Below are positions 1 to 13,800 of a stretch of 64,000 nucleotides of DNA, one piece after another. The first letter of the stretch is position 1. Each line of letters opens with the position of its first letter. A program made the translations under genes and the position numbers. The DNA comes from Varroa destructor. Its lineage: Eukaryota; Arthropoda; Arachnida; Mesostigmata; Varroidae. The DNA lies in the NCBI RefSeq assembly GCF_002443255.2, contig NW_019211456.1, positions 38,013,042 to 38,077,041 of the forward strand, written 5' to 3'. The notes under the pieces were generated by a model. The model did no database searches, had not been told where the DNA came from, and saw only the letters and a program-made list of their open reading frames with translations.

Positions 1-1009
1 AAAAAGCCAGCTATAACCAGCTTCCGCTATCAATTCTGTGGTAACATGTGCAATGGCACTTCTCTGCTAGGGAACAAGCTTTGAAGGTAATCAAGGACCG
101 TCTTGAAAAACATCGTGCTCCTACACCGAATTGTAGTTAAGTGCTTAATTTAGTAGTAACTACGACTGAAATGGGAATGGCCTTCTAACATAGGGTCTTC
201 TAGCACTGCATGATCAGGCCTGTTCGCATCATAAACAAACGTCACCGCAGTTTAGAAAGCACAGACACAGATCTCTTCAGATGGAGGCGGATCTGTTCTG
301 TCCGTTGCGTAGTTGTACAAATTTATTCGGATAAATAAAAATATTTAGTGAAGTATACTGAAATCAAACCATCTAGACGATATTGCGTTTCGAAGTGAGG
401 CCTTTGTATAAATACTGATCGAAACCATCTTGTGTTTTCTCACAAGGGAACAGCGATGATCGTAGAGATCTTTCAAACATGAAACAACCATCGCCATAAT
501 AGCCGTTGTTGCTGTTGACCCCTAGGTACAATCGATTCATGAATAATTCTGAGATTGTTGCTCTAACACGAGAACTTTACGAACCAAACGAAGCCATCTA
601 AACTTAATAGAACATATGTTTAGAGACCCATTGAGATTATGATGATGCGAGATGTACAAGTATTCGAAATATAGCTAATAACAGATAACGACAGTCAGAG
701 GGATAAAAAATAATGTCGATGATGACGCTGATAAGATTGGCGTTCTAGGACATACGTGCGATACAGGCATTGAATAAGTGAACTGTGGGCCGAGAAGATG
801 CCGGAAGTATCGTAGATAAAAAAAAACAACGCAGAAAAACTAACATATTTATCAGAACTTCCTTGTTTTTTTTGCAGAAAACAATTAATTTGTTGTAATT
901 GTTTTTCAGTTTTTCCGTTACTTTCCAGGGCAAAGCGCGGCACATAACGGCCGGTGCCAACGGCTGTAAGAACATGTAAAATGTGGGTCAGGTTGAACCA
1001 TCGAAGTTG

Positions 1010-1031
1010 CTTTGTTGTTGTTGTTGTTGTT
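1010..1031 (+). repeat. (TTG)n microsatellite
   Basis: Uninterrupted TTG units. On the minus strand this reads as an ACA/CAA tract. Confidence 0.9.
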
Positions 1032-1978
1032 ATCTCCTTACAGAGAGACATCAGTAAGCAAACTGATGAATAGACAAAAGAGCGCGAACGATACCTTATT
1101 AGATTGTTGACGATAGGGGTAAATAAAGTGCCAGTTCACGTGTCCTTCTCGTACTTGATTGCCCCCGTCAATCTGCCCAGCTGACAGACTAAACCGGCTG
1201 AAGACGGAGTCTTGTGTTTGCCTATCGAATCATGAAATAATTAGTCCTACAGCAGTGTCAGCAATGAAATAACTTTAATTTCTACTATAATTTCAGAAAC
1301 TACATAGATCATGGAAAAATCATATGTATACATATATGCATAAAGAATATGGCACGGTCATAAATCTCTAAGGAAACACTAACGGGAACAATTTAGGAGC
1401 GAAAACGATTTTGCTACTGATAACATGAAAAAATAATAAGGCGTAGTATAACGTTAATTATACGTTATTCTTTCATATGATCCATAATTCAGTTTTTTAT
1501 AAAAATTTACTATATTGAGGTCTTTTGCGCCTAAGCCTGTTACTTAAAATGACTATGTCCAGATCTACGATTGCTACCAGTGGATATTTAACAATTGGAA
1601 GTAAAGAGGTTAAAGGATTCAAGCATCGCAGCCAGCTACTCGCCGAGAGAATGAAATGCTCGGAAATCGGTTCAAAAATTATATGCGTTTATCTAGCCCT
1701 CGTTTGTGTTCGATTTAGCTCGTCTCAGATACGATTATGCAGCTTTACAATGGATAGTTCTCTTCAGACACGTCGCGTACGCAGCGTCTGGCAAGCACTA
1801 CCCATTGGAAGACAACTGTCGTAACAAGAGAGCCCTTGATTTCACTAACGAAAAAAGAACGAGAACTCAGGAAGTTGTATCCATATAAAGTAGAAAGAGA
1901 TGCTTCTCTCTGACGAAAGCAGGTTTGACACTATCGATGCTACAACCGCGTCTGCTATTGCTTCTACTGCGGATTATA

Positions 1979-2036
1979 ATGTTGTTGTCATTGTTGCTGC
2001 TGATGTTGTTGATGATGACGATGTTGATGGTGGTAA
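1979..2036 (+). repeat. Imperfect GTT/GAT trinucleotide tract
   Basis: Mixed GTT, GCT, GAT and GGT units with scattered interruptions, typical of an old microsatellite. Confidence 0.7.
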
Positions 2037-2708
2037 CAACGATAGTAATTGACAACAAGAACCAACGCTGAATGGCGAGTAACCGATCAACTAAATAATC
2101 ATCAGTGTGTCTTCTTTTCTTTCGCGACGATAAGAAGCTTAACGCTGAAAAGCAAGGTGTTGCATTGTCGCAACAGATCATTTCGACATAAACTCCAAAT
2201 GGATTCGTTAAGCTCTTCTCATGGATATGTCTTCATGTTGATTTTTAGCCATCTGTGTCACTCAAGTTACTGCTGCAATGTCGATTGTCATCGCTGGTCT
2301 TTTGGTAACAGCCGTAGAAGTGGCCGAGACAACAGTCGAGTTGTCGTTATGTCAGACTGTAGGCAAAATACGAGCTGATGTTGCCCACAGAAACCGCACC
2401 GGTCCTTCCGTGAGACGTTCTTCATAGCTTCACTTCATTCGTAGCATTTATCAACAGGTACTCACCAACTACAACTCGATCGCGTTGTTGTCACGGTTCA
2501 ACAACGAGACGACAGTGACAACAACGACGCCGTCAGCGACATCAACAGCATCATCAAGTAGTACTATCAAAAAGAACAACTCCATCAGCGACAACGATAA
2601 CAAAATTATTGTCAAAAAAGCCAAATCAGATCGTGACCATTTAGGCACATGTAGGAAAAGTGCAAAGAAACATCTCCTATTTTCATGTTGACGCTCTGTA
2701 CGCGACCG

Positions 2709-2731
2709 CTTCTGCTGCTGCTGCTGCTGAT
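2709..2731 (+). repeat. (CTG)n tract
   Basis: Five to six CTG units; on the minus strand the open frame across it gives a short glutamine run, but no gene was recognised there. Confidence 0.85.
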
Positions 2732-4139
2732 GTTTTATCTGACAAAACGAGCGACTCGTATGCTGTGACGCTCTTCTGATAGTGTTGTCACGATGGTTAC
2801 CCGGCACGAAAGTTTCGCTATGAAGAGATGCTATCATCGATGTTGTAGGCCAAACCGGATCGACAAAGACCGGAGTAAGCTGATAAAAACGGCGATATGG
2901 CATTAGGGTGGAAATGCAGATCACGCTTATTTATTGATATTGTCATTGACACTATTGTTGCCGCAGTTTTGTTTGCTTTTTACTTTTCTATGAACAGTTT
3001 TGCAGTACGTAACTGTCTTTGCTCATAGCAAAGCGTCCACAGACCTTATTGTAAGCTGGTTGTTATAGAGCGCCATTGAGCCTACGCAATAGACAATAAG
3101 CTGTGATGGCCATGTTTGTTCGGTTTCAGAAGCGGCCCAAATCATTGAGCTCGATAGCAGGTCGAAACTAAACAGAATACAAGCGGTCGTTAGCTGAGAA
3201 AATCTGCAAGCGATTCTGTCTACCAGTTCTCGATATAACATAATCTAATAAGTGAAACGCGGCTTAGGAACGCCGTTGCAAAAATTAGACTTGGAAAACT
3301 GTGAAAAATAAAGCGCCTATTATCCAGCCGGGTCAGCTTACCTAATCGGTCGTGGATTCGACTTTAACTACACGCATAAATGTCTGCTAAATGATAATGT
3401 GAATTTAATTGATCTATAAGCTTAAAAAAATCGATTACCAGTGAAGAAAATGGTTAGATCTTCATCTTGATTTCATGTCTTCAGGTTTGTTTAGGTAGCA
3501 TTATAGGTAACATATAAACCTCAGTCGAGAGGAAGCAAACTATCTTTTTGGAAATGATTTTTCTTTCTTTAAAGCTAGGCATTGTGCTAAACAGTCACGT
3601 GATCACCATTTAGTTAGCGAAAGCTGCTCCAAACCGGCCATTAATTCCTCATCGTGTCTCGCTGTTTCCGTCCTATTTCTACGTATTTGGGCAGCCCGCG
3701 TTACACAATGCATGTTTGTGTATACATAGTTGATAGTCTATTCTTCTGCTTCACTTTGAGCCCGAGTTCAAGACAGAGAAATTAAGCGTCATGCGTGAGT
3801 GTCTATAAGTAAGCCTGCCCAATGATCTCAGTGTTAGAATAACGTCTCAACGTAAACAGCGTGTATTCAAGCCTGCCCCAGCTCGTCTTGGTCATATCTG
3901 AGTTCCGCTCCCACTTGTTCTCTATGAAGCCATATGCTCAGCAGTTCATCCGCCCAGCTTTGTGTCTTCCTCACGATCCCGCCTTTTGTCTTCTGTTGAC
4001 TTCTCCATTTTGCATAGGCAGCGAAGCTTTTGCTTCCTAAAACCGATATATTGAACTATTTTTCACACTCGTCTCCGATACCACACGCACACTACGACTA
4101 ACTGGCTTTTTCCAAACGATAACTGAACTCGTAGTTACT

Positions 4140-4920
4140 AAGGCTAGCATGGCGTAAGCGGTGTTTTTATCAGTTATTATTGCGGCCAGTGCTTTCTGCT
4201 ACCAGCACCAGCAGCCAGCAAGTCCTATCGTTGCCCCTTTTACTACTATCTATACGCGACCGTTGTTAATGGCGACGGCGGTCCGGCCGGAGTTACGCAG
4301 CCATGTGCTTAGCCGGCAGTAATCGAGCCTATGGCTTGCTCCCTGTACGGTTCAGTTACTATAGCTTTCTCGCTCTAAGTTTTTCTGTGACTTTCCACGT
4401 TCAGGCTTCCTCTCGGAATGATCGAACCACAAGCGAGTCAAAACAAACAAACGGAAGCCCACCCTACCGCGTTCTCCATCGAAGCTCTAACCTTTCAGTC
4501 TGCCAATCCCATCGTTCGGTGGGTAGCAATCTGTATGCCGACATTGTCAGTCGAAGTCGTCGGAGCCACAGTTAGTAAACTGCAGATAAGTGTGGCGTGC
4601 CGGCTTGCCCCGCCGTCGTGCGTGATCTCGGCGTGCGGTTGTGAGCGCGGCGACAATCGGGGTCTCCCGCTGTCTAGCCCATTTGGTTCTTGCTACCGTC
4701 GTGTAGCTCTTGCATCATTGCGCGCTGTTCTGGAAATGATCGGGGTCACTCAGACATTCAGATCCATCTACCGGGCCCATGTTTTTTCGCCACCCTCACT
4801 GGCTGTCTCTGGCCTCAGTGTTCCTAGCATTTCACTGTCTGTGAAGGGTGAGATGAAAAAACGAGACAACGGTCTGTGCAGCCGCTGTAGGCGTCATCAC
4901 AGTTGAGAGCTAACCTGGGC
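4140..4920. other. G+C-richer block, possible promoter or 5' exon
   Basis: Richer in G+C and CpG than its surroundings, with open frames up to 162 codons (4418-4906) that match nothing I recognise. A good donor (GAAGG|GTGAGATG) lies at about 4847. This would fit a non-coding first exon or promoter, but no downstream exon was linked to it. Confidence 0.25.
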
Positions 4921-7150
4921 ATCTGGAGGGCTGCTAATGCGTGCTTCAACTACCCATCTGTCATGGTATCGTCGTACTGGTTGGTCGAGTGGGGACTACT
5001 GCAACAATATCTATATGTAATGACTACAAGGTAGTTTTTATTATTATAAGCAAACGAGATATCGAGAGGCCGTGCGAAGGGCAAATGTTTCTATTCGTAT
5101 GTTTGTTAGATTCAAATTATAATCGGAAACGGATACAACAGCTACGTTCAAGCTGGACCTACCATACGCAATATATGTACGTACAGTTAAATGCTTCGAT
5201 ATTAAGCAGGTTCTTTTTAATTTGACATAGCCTTTAATCTAAATTCGCTTCCTTCGTAATCGAAAGCAAGAAGACGATCGTTTACAGATGCAGCTAATGT
5301 ATCTCCTAATACCTGCTGTAAATAGGCGGACCTTTGAATGGCGATCTCTGTTTATTAACTAACTACATTACCTAGACATGAAAACAGTTATACACTATTC
5401 TCTATACGCAGTATTGTTCAAGAACTGACCGAGATGATATTTTGAAAGCGAACACCTTATGCGGTGCGTAACGATACCATGAACGACGATGGCAGCAGAC
5501 GAGACCGTCACTATATCAGAAACGAGGAGAAAAAAGAACCACCAAAAAGGTCTAAAGTAAGGCGCCATAGTGTTGCCTTCTCTAACTGGTCCAGTTATTT
5601 CTTGCCGCTGTCTGCGTTAGGTCCTGCCTGACAGACCCAGCGCATCGACCCATTGCTTCGCCCTGCAGAAAATTAGAGTGTGGCCCTGACTTAACAGGGG
5701 GTCGAAGCGTTCTCATCGTATCGAGAAAAATGTTGAGCCTGATTTACGTTGTAAGCGTTCGACAATAGAAACGGGTTCAAAGTTATAAGTAAGCAAAACA
5801 AAGAACAGTTCTCATCTTTTGATTGCGTTGCGCTTCAGCCCTACGGTGTTGTTCGCCGGAAACAATTTTGGCTACTGCCAAAGTAAAGCACCCGACGCAA
5901 GTGGGATCTATCGATAAGCGATAATAGAAATTACGTGTTGCGTAGGTATAAGTACAGCTTTATTTTACGCGCATGGTGACCAACAATCTGCTATGATACA
6001 CTGAGAGAAAAAACTGCTTGCAATCACCATTGTCGGCCCCTGGTGGTATAGCGTAGGTTTTCTTTTGGTAGCTGGTGGAAGAGGGCTACGATAACAATCC
6101 AAAACAGACCTCAACACAATCGAACCTCATTACTAGTAGTCCAATGACCATATGACTATCTGCTCTACCAGCGGGGTAACGGCTAGAGATATCGATTTAG
6201 CGGAACGGGTATATGCGACCTTACATTCACCGAGCTGGCAGCTTAATGCCAAAGAAGCAACGTGACTAGATATGGGTACTTGTTTTGGGACGTACATCTC
6301 TTCGACACGTCGTCGTTACGGCTGTCGGCGTTCGACGTACGCTTTTCCTTGTCACCTTCTGCCAGATTTAGCCGCGAGGCTGATGATCACAATGATAAAA
6401 TTGGCAAAGGCCACAGAGATACACTAGACCGCAATGGACAGCCACGCAAATGCGGCGACAGCCTGCAACCTGTTACCTGAGAAGATACCGAAAGACAAAA
6501 GGCCGAGCTCGCTTCGGAAGACACACGCTATGGCCGGTGCGTATATGCCGGACACGCTAGTAATTCAGCCATTAGACTCAACAACAGTAGATTCAGCACG
6601 GGATGCTTATTGCATGGTATAAGAGAATGTATCTGTGTTGCGAAAACGTCATGTACATTAAACGATTCATTTCAATGAGAACCTCGATGATGCTTCCTGG
6701 CAAATCGCGCTTTTCTGGCGAAATTATTTTGGCTTACGTTTGTAGGTGTCTGTAGCGTGTAAAATTTTTTGAAGGTATTTCACAAAAAAGACTGTTATTG
6801 CAGTCAACATCCACATTCTATCCTCTGCTTCTAACCGTTAATAGAAACTGGCCGCCGAACTTCTCACTACAGCTGCTGCCAAACTATCCTAATGTTATTC
6901 ATACAAGCCTAAAGCTCTAGAAAGGATCATTCTTTGCGGCAGGAACAGAAAAACCCACCTATAGGCTTCTTCTTTATCGGATCACAGTATTAGAGAAGCG
7001 TATAAAGAAGTCAATTTTACTGCTTTAACGTTCCGCTCGTGGCAATGCTCTATTGTTTGTTAAACTCCGCTGGCGCGTGCTGCTAGCTTATTTCTAGAAA
7101 TCAGATCTGCACTACTATGCCTACGTCTATTTTAGGTTTCATTATATATT

Positions 7151-7188
7151 ACCGCTGCTGCTGCTGCTGCTGTTGCAAAAAAAAAAAA
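7151..7188 (+). repeat. (CTG)n followed by an A13 run
   Basis: Six CTG units, then TTGC, then a run of 13 A. Open frames here (poly-Cys or poly-Ala readings) are artefacts of the repeat. Confidence 0.85.
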
Positions 7189-8484
7189 AGATGGCGCCTT
7201 ACAGACGCTGTTCGAACAACCGACACAGTAATCGTCTGCTACTTTGCACCTCTGGTGGTCTTGATGATGAGAGCACAAGATGCTGGATGCAGAATTCTGT
7301 TGATTCGAAAAGAGGCAAGCAATTCTCACTGGGACGTCGGAAAGAAAGAACGTTACCTTCCACGTTTGAAGAAATGTTAAGCAACAATCAGCGTGTACGA
7401 AAAACGTTTTCCATACTCATACGATTTACGAGCGAACATTGGAGCTTTTTTTGCGGTATTATGAGTGAAATTGATGTTTATGTAGCTTACATTAACTGGA
7501 AAGTTGTAAATAAAGAACAGCCTTTTCTTTTTCGTTTAGGGCCGCTCGTTTTAAACAACCACTCCTCATATTATTGTAAAAGCTGCGCAGTAGAAAACCG
7601 CTTCACTTAAACCATTGCTCTGCACCCAATTTACACCAGTGTGAGCCGGTTCTCTGTTGAGTATTTACGCACAAAAGGCAATGCATCGAATTGTTCTAGG
7701 AGAGAGACACAGGCGCTTGGACAACTTGCGACTTGTCGGGAACATGTTAGTTGTGGACCTGTCACGGCGATGGCCTTGAGTTCTCCGTTTTTCCATGGAG
7801 AGAAACGCTGGTCGTCTCAGCGACGTGGGTCCGAGGACCGGGACGGCCCACGTAGCAATGCCGCCTCCCCTGCGAGCTCCCAGGCCAGAGGCAAATGAGG
7901 CTATGCGAACAGTGGCGATACGAGTAGCGACGAAAGGCAACAACGATGTTGCGTTTTGAAAAATGAGTAAACTAATTAATGAAGGCTTAAACACAGGTCT
8001 GTCTTTGTACACATGCCCTTCAGGAAAATAATATACAGTAAACTAGTAACGGTAGTGAATAGCCCGTATTTCTGTAGGAAACCCCAGAGGACCTAGAAGA
8101 AGAAAGAAAAATGATTAAGGAAAATTAATATATAAAGGATAACAAACGTAAAGGGAGAGCTTGTTTACATGTTGCATTTAGGTTATTAACGTACATGCTC
8201 TCCATTTACGAAAATCGTCTTACTGAGGTAGTATAGGTATGGGCTATGGTAGGTGGACGTTTATTGCTGATACAAAGTTTACAAACTGCCATGCTGTTTA
8301 GGCTGCCAAATCAAGTTTGTCGGTGTGTCAGCAAGATCTGACATCAGGTAAAGTAGAAACATAGCAATGCCTTACAAACCAGTCCAGTACCAATGATGGC
8401 GTTGCTGAGACGTATTATTCAACAGGAAGCGATCACTGCTTGTTTTTAAACGGTGTTGGCAAAAGGCTCAGTGCGGGGAGCGGC

Positions 8485-8498
8485 GGGGGGGGGGGGGG
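8485..8498 (+). repeat. G14 homopolymer
   Basis: Fourteen consecutive G, with further G-rich sequence just upstream (GGGG at 8474-8477). Able to form a G-quadruplex in principle; also a common site of sequencing error. Confidence 0.85.
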
Positions 8499-10832
8499 TG
8501 AAGTTGAAGATGCAGGTAGAAGAATAATTAAATTATTTTGGTGCGAATATTTCTCGTCGTCGGTAATTGGATTTATATTTAACTGTTGTCAGGTAAATAC
8601 TGAACGAGACGAAGAGCTCGTCTAAGTCTGCACACATATCTATATATATGTATGAGATCTGTTCTGTAAATGTTTGAGGGGGTAGACTTTTCCATAGTTA
8701 TATGTCTGTATATCTAGTTTCACTCCATAGGCCTAATTTCTATTATGGCAGTGCACATACTCAGGCCGTTTGCTAGGATAATAGTAATATTGTTAATAAT
8801 GTACCATTTACTCATTGACTGTTGTTACTGCAAATACACAGCTGGATCAAACGGGGCTGAGGTATCAAGCGATTGTAGTGACTTTGCACCGAAGTGATAA
8901 TGATGTATACGATCGGCGCGTTCTGTAACTAGTGGGCCTTGAGACGTTCCTTGTCGTTTTGCTAGCCTTTCGAAACGCCCTTTTCATTTTCGCCAGGGTT
9001 CGTTTGGGTGCATTAAGGATAACGAATATGCAACTAGATACTAGAGATATGGGGAGCAAAAGGGAAAGCTATCGTTAATCGACTTCTTTACGAAAATAGT
9101 GGCACCGAACAGCGTATCAGTCCGTGCTTCGAAGGCTGCAGTAGAATAATCAAGACCCAGTTATCATTGCTCCGGACGCGTATGTATATGACCTTCTATA
9201 TGCTTGTAGCCTTATTTTATAGCTGTTGGTAAAAACATGAATTCTTACATGTAAATCTCGTTCTTTCTTATAGACAAAGTAGTCTAACGATCCTGTTATC
9301 GAACATATGTATGTTTCGCGCACACGTTTGGGGATTGGACAATTTACAAGTTTCTAAATCAAGCAGAGTGACGGTCATATTTGCCATCTGCCACTGTATA
9401 ATTTTTGCTTCATGATATAATTTCTATTACCCTTCCGTCACGTAACTTCTCAATGAAAAGTGACGAAGACGATCACAGCAACTATAGCAGAATTCAAATA
9501 AAATGTGTTACCGCTCGATATATCCATTAGATTTTTACATTGCCGAGCATAAGATTGGCATACACTGATGAACTACCTGGGCCAGTTTCTGTTATGCCCG
9601 AGATCACGCATTTTATTCATGCCGACGGAGAATATCTACATCTACTTCAGCCCTCGATCGACGGTTGCATAGAATTTATCGTTAACGGTAGCCGTAGTAG
9701 ACGGAAAGAACCGTAATTCATGTGCAGGCTCGGCCTCATCTGCCGTTTCATTCCGTACAACCTTTCTCGATATCGTTGTGCTCCCAAAGGAACTACGACA
9801 AATAACACAGGCAATAGACCTTTGACTGGGGTAGAGACGCCAAGAGGCTTCAGTCCAATGCAATAAAACCCAGAAACTATAGTAGAAAGCGCTAGACGAG
9901 CGTCAGATTGTCATCGATATTCTGACCCCACTAGCGCATCCTCTTCTTAAGGATATTCAAATCGGGGCAAACACAGCATAGAGATCAGGCGATGCCGGGC
10001 CGTAGCAAAGTGCCAGTAGAAATAATAATCAGAGTAATAACGTTATTGTTGCTGCTGCCACCGCCCGCGCTACCGCTTCTATTTTTTGATGTTCCACTAT
10101 AAATATAATGGATGTGTGTGAAAGCGCGAACTTATATATGAAGGCATAACTGAAAAAGAGGCCAAGAGGTCGCCCTACAGCGATGGAGGCCATTTAACGG
10201 GTTAGTTTAGGTATAAGTAGATATGTGTGCGCCTATGCGTCTATATATTTCTTTGGCAATGCTTTTTTATAGCCCGAATATGGCGCTAAGAATGATGGTT
10301 AGATGGGCTGGGAACGGGCTGGAAAATAGTTCTGAAAACCTATTATTAGCGAACAGCGGGGTTGATCTTGCCTGTCAGTAGCTCTGTACACTCGTTCAGT
10401 GTGGAAGCAGGACCATTTAGTTTGGCCTAAGCAGGTCCCGGCGCAACTGCTGCGACCATTTTTGATATCCTTCACTCCATCGCCACTCGTTTTGGTGCTT
10501 AGTTCCCGGCCCTGAAAGTTTGCTAGCATCGTTTGCCCCTACAACCGGCTGAGATCAATCGGTCGAACTGAGTTATGTGGGTATTTACTGCATATTATTG
10601 ATTTTGTCATTGCTTGTTCGGCGTTATTGTTAGCGTTGGCGCATATAGCCATTGCAGTAAAACGTTTTCAGATAAAAATTTGACACAAGAGCACATCTGG
10701 ACCAGTGTCCCATTCGAAATTCAATCGAGCAGAACGCCAAAAAATTACGCTTACTCTTTAGATTTTCCGTAGACAGACAGACAAGCGGCCAGCCAGTGTT
10801 TTGGCCGATTATTACACCAAAAACTATAGCTC

Positions 10833-10854
10833 TTTTTTTTTTTTTTTTTTTTTT
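10833..10854 (+). repeat. T22 homopolymer
   Basis: Twenty-two T. Could be the A-tail of a minus-strand retroposon, but no element body is recognisable next to it. Confidence 0.85.
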
Positions 10855-13800
10855 ACATTATTAGTGGTTTATAGAGCAAAAACTCCAGTCTAATTCGAAA
10901 TCAAAGGAAAAAATAACGAATTTAATATACTATATATAATATAGTATATTCACAATAATAGAATGGAATATATTTCGCTGTCATTAATATTTTATTGTTA
11001 CAACTATATTCTAGCACGAACAATAATGGTAATATAATTGGTATAGTATATTACAATAGTATGTGCGGCACAATGTATTTTATAATGTTTTTGCCAACTT
11101 TCTGTCTGTGTGGTTATGGAAGCAAAGGAAGCTACATTTTGACTTTCATTGTGTTCCAGTTAGTATTTTTTATGTTCTCTATGTACGTATCTATTGTTAA
11201 AGTGACGTGTTCCTGATGTTATCAACGGCACGGTCGACGAGGCGGAACTTTCGTTTGCTTGAGGTTATTTGGTGAAAGAAGTTCGGCGAGGCAGCCATCT
11301 TGCAAGCACATCGTGCAAACTTGAGCCTAAAAAGCTATATAACAGACGTTTTTATCTATGGGGGGATCCTAGTTTTGTTGCATACAGAAAATGCCCATGT
11401 ATAATGTAAGTAGTACCATAAGAGCAATGTAGTTGCGTAGGCCTCTATCAAGACTCCTGTGCACCTACATGAATCTTTACCAAGATCTACAGTGGCCAGA
11501 TGAGCATTACTACAACCGCTGCCCCTGACTGCGCTAGCCACTTCCCACAAGTAACCAGCGATCTTCCGCTAAGCAAGTGGCGCACGGCCTAGGGTCCGCG
11601 CATCAGCTTGCAGTACACTAGCGACAGTAGGGGTACGTGCGTAGCCATCGTGTGCGATTTATGGTAGACACAATAAGCAGAAGCGACAAAGAATGAAAAA
11701 AAGAGATTGATTGGCTGGTGGGGGCCGACATCTACGCACACGGAGAGATTGGCAAGGCAACGCCGGAAGCGGAGCATAGCGCGGGAAGGACCTCATTCCA
11801 GCCAGCAATAATGTGATGTCCTGCCTCGATGAGGTGGTAGCCAGTAGCGAGCATAAGCAATTCGATTGAGTCCACAGTGACTGATTCATCGTCGTAGTGT
11901 AGTGTGGCCTGTCTCATTCCATTGAATAAATGTAAAGCGATTAGATTTATGCTCGGATAGAGGAAGAACAGCGGAACTGTGACTACTGAACGACGGCTTT
12001 CGTCTCTATGCAGAGGTGTTACGAAAGCAAACGAAAAGGGGCAGACGAAACAATAACGAAAACGTGTAGGCTTCAGAACGGAAGGCGCTCAGAACTATAT
12101 AAGTGGCGGACATTTCTTCGGTACATGCCCTGGGGGCGGTTCCCTCTCACAAAACGAAGGCAATTGTAGAATTTGTTTGTATCTTTCATACGCGAGAGAA
12201 GCTGGATTTTTGGCTGATCGGCCTCAGTTGGCAAGAATTGTCTGAAAACAAACCCAATTGGGCTCGATGCGAGCAAGAGATTCGTCAAATGTTTTGTAGA
12301 TATTTATTTTATAACATCTGTACGGAGCAGGTTCGCTATTTGCTATAGCCGTTATCCATAAGAAGCGGGTAATATATTTGATAGTTCTTACTGATAGCCC
12401 ACAGGTACAAATACTATCTCAGCTCGCATAAGCTCTAGAAGATTATAGGTAAAATCGATGGAGCTCGCTTTAAGCTTCATTGACATCGCACATCTATACG
12501 AACACATGTTGATGTGTATAACTAACACGAAACTACAAAGTTATCGAGCTCATGCTATAAGCAACTGCAGCTGCTGAAGCCATTTAGTAAGACGTTTCCC
12601 CTCTTGTCAAGCATATTGTCTCCGTGAGCCCGTCGTATAGAATCTCTCTTTTAGCATAAAGACGAACAGCAGTATATCACATGCTATGGTATTACCACCG
12701 ATCCAATATAAATGTTAGGCTGTACACAAGCAAACCCGGACTTTGAAATTAAATAACGTTTGAACTAGCTGGGCCACAGTAATACCGTTTCAAACACTTG
12801 TCTCTTTGGTGGTTTTTAGACAGTCATATATCTATCGTCCGAGTTCCAATGCGTAATAATTCTACCTTTGGCTTCTCAAAGTGAATCGATACTGAAATAC
12901 GCTCGCCCACTGGTTGCCCTTTTTGGGACATAGAAAGTTTTGTAATCACATGTACCCATAGGGTGAGAATAAGCGGGTTGGGGCCAACGTTAGCTATTGC
13001 TGGGCTCAATTCAGGAAATGATTGAGGCATGACGATGAGGTCTGGCGTGGTCATCTACTAGCCAGATGCTTTCGGTTCCACAAATCTCTTAAGGAACTCG
13101 GGTATAGCTGGGGGGGGCATTCTTTATTTCATTTCATAGGAGCAGATGCCCCTGATGTGCATTGCAAGTACTAGAATTTTTTTTTTTTCGAGAATAGCAC
13201 TCTCGACACTGCCCTGAAACTCCATTTTTGTTTTTAAGCGAAGCCATTCTCCCGCTTAGTCTTTCTTTAGCGTACGGTAAATATTGTACCATATCCTCTA
13301 TGTAGACCATATGTTCTACAACTTTACTAGTTGATTAAAATTATGCAGATTGCACATGGAATACACTACGGATGTTGCGGACTCGCCTAGAGTCAATTAA
13401 TTCTGGACCTACTCTTCTTTTGTTTCTGCTTTTAAAGTACTTAGAATGCAACTCTGTAACAAGTTACATGTGAAACGCTAGTTTTGTTCAACAGAGCCCT
13501 TGGACATAAGGCTCTGCTTTCGTGAAAAGCCTCCTTGATTACGGTAATGCGTTTTTATTCTGCAGATCCCGATGTCTAGTCAATCTTTTGCTAGCTTTAA
13601 ACGATTTATTTTTTATGCAGTGAACTCAACCGGTTCTCAAATATGTGCGGGTAAGATACTGGAGAATCTGCCAAAATTCGTCTGCTTACGGCGCGTGATT
13701 TAAAAGTTATTAGATCTCAAAACTTGCCGAATCAGCTTTTAATCGCCTGATAAGAGAAAGCAAACGGTCCTTTTAGTCAGTTAAATATTCTACATTCAAC

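Noticed and set aside
4303..4906. Two overlapping plus-strand frames of 90 and 162 codons
   Set aside because: G+C-rich DNA has fewer stops by chance; no motif, homologue or upstream acceptor supports translation.
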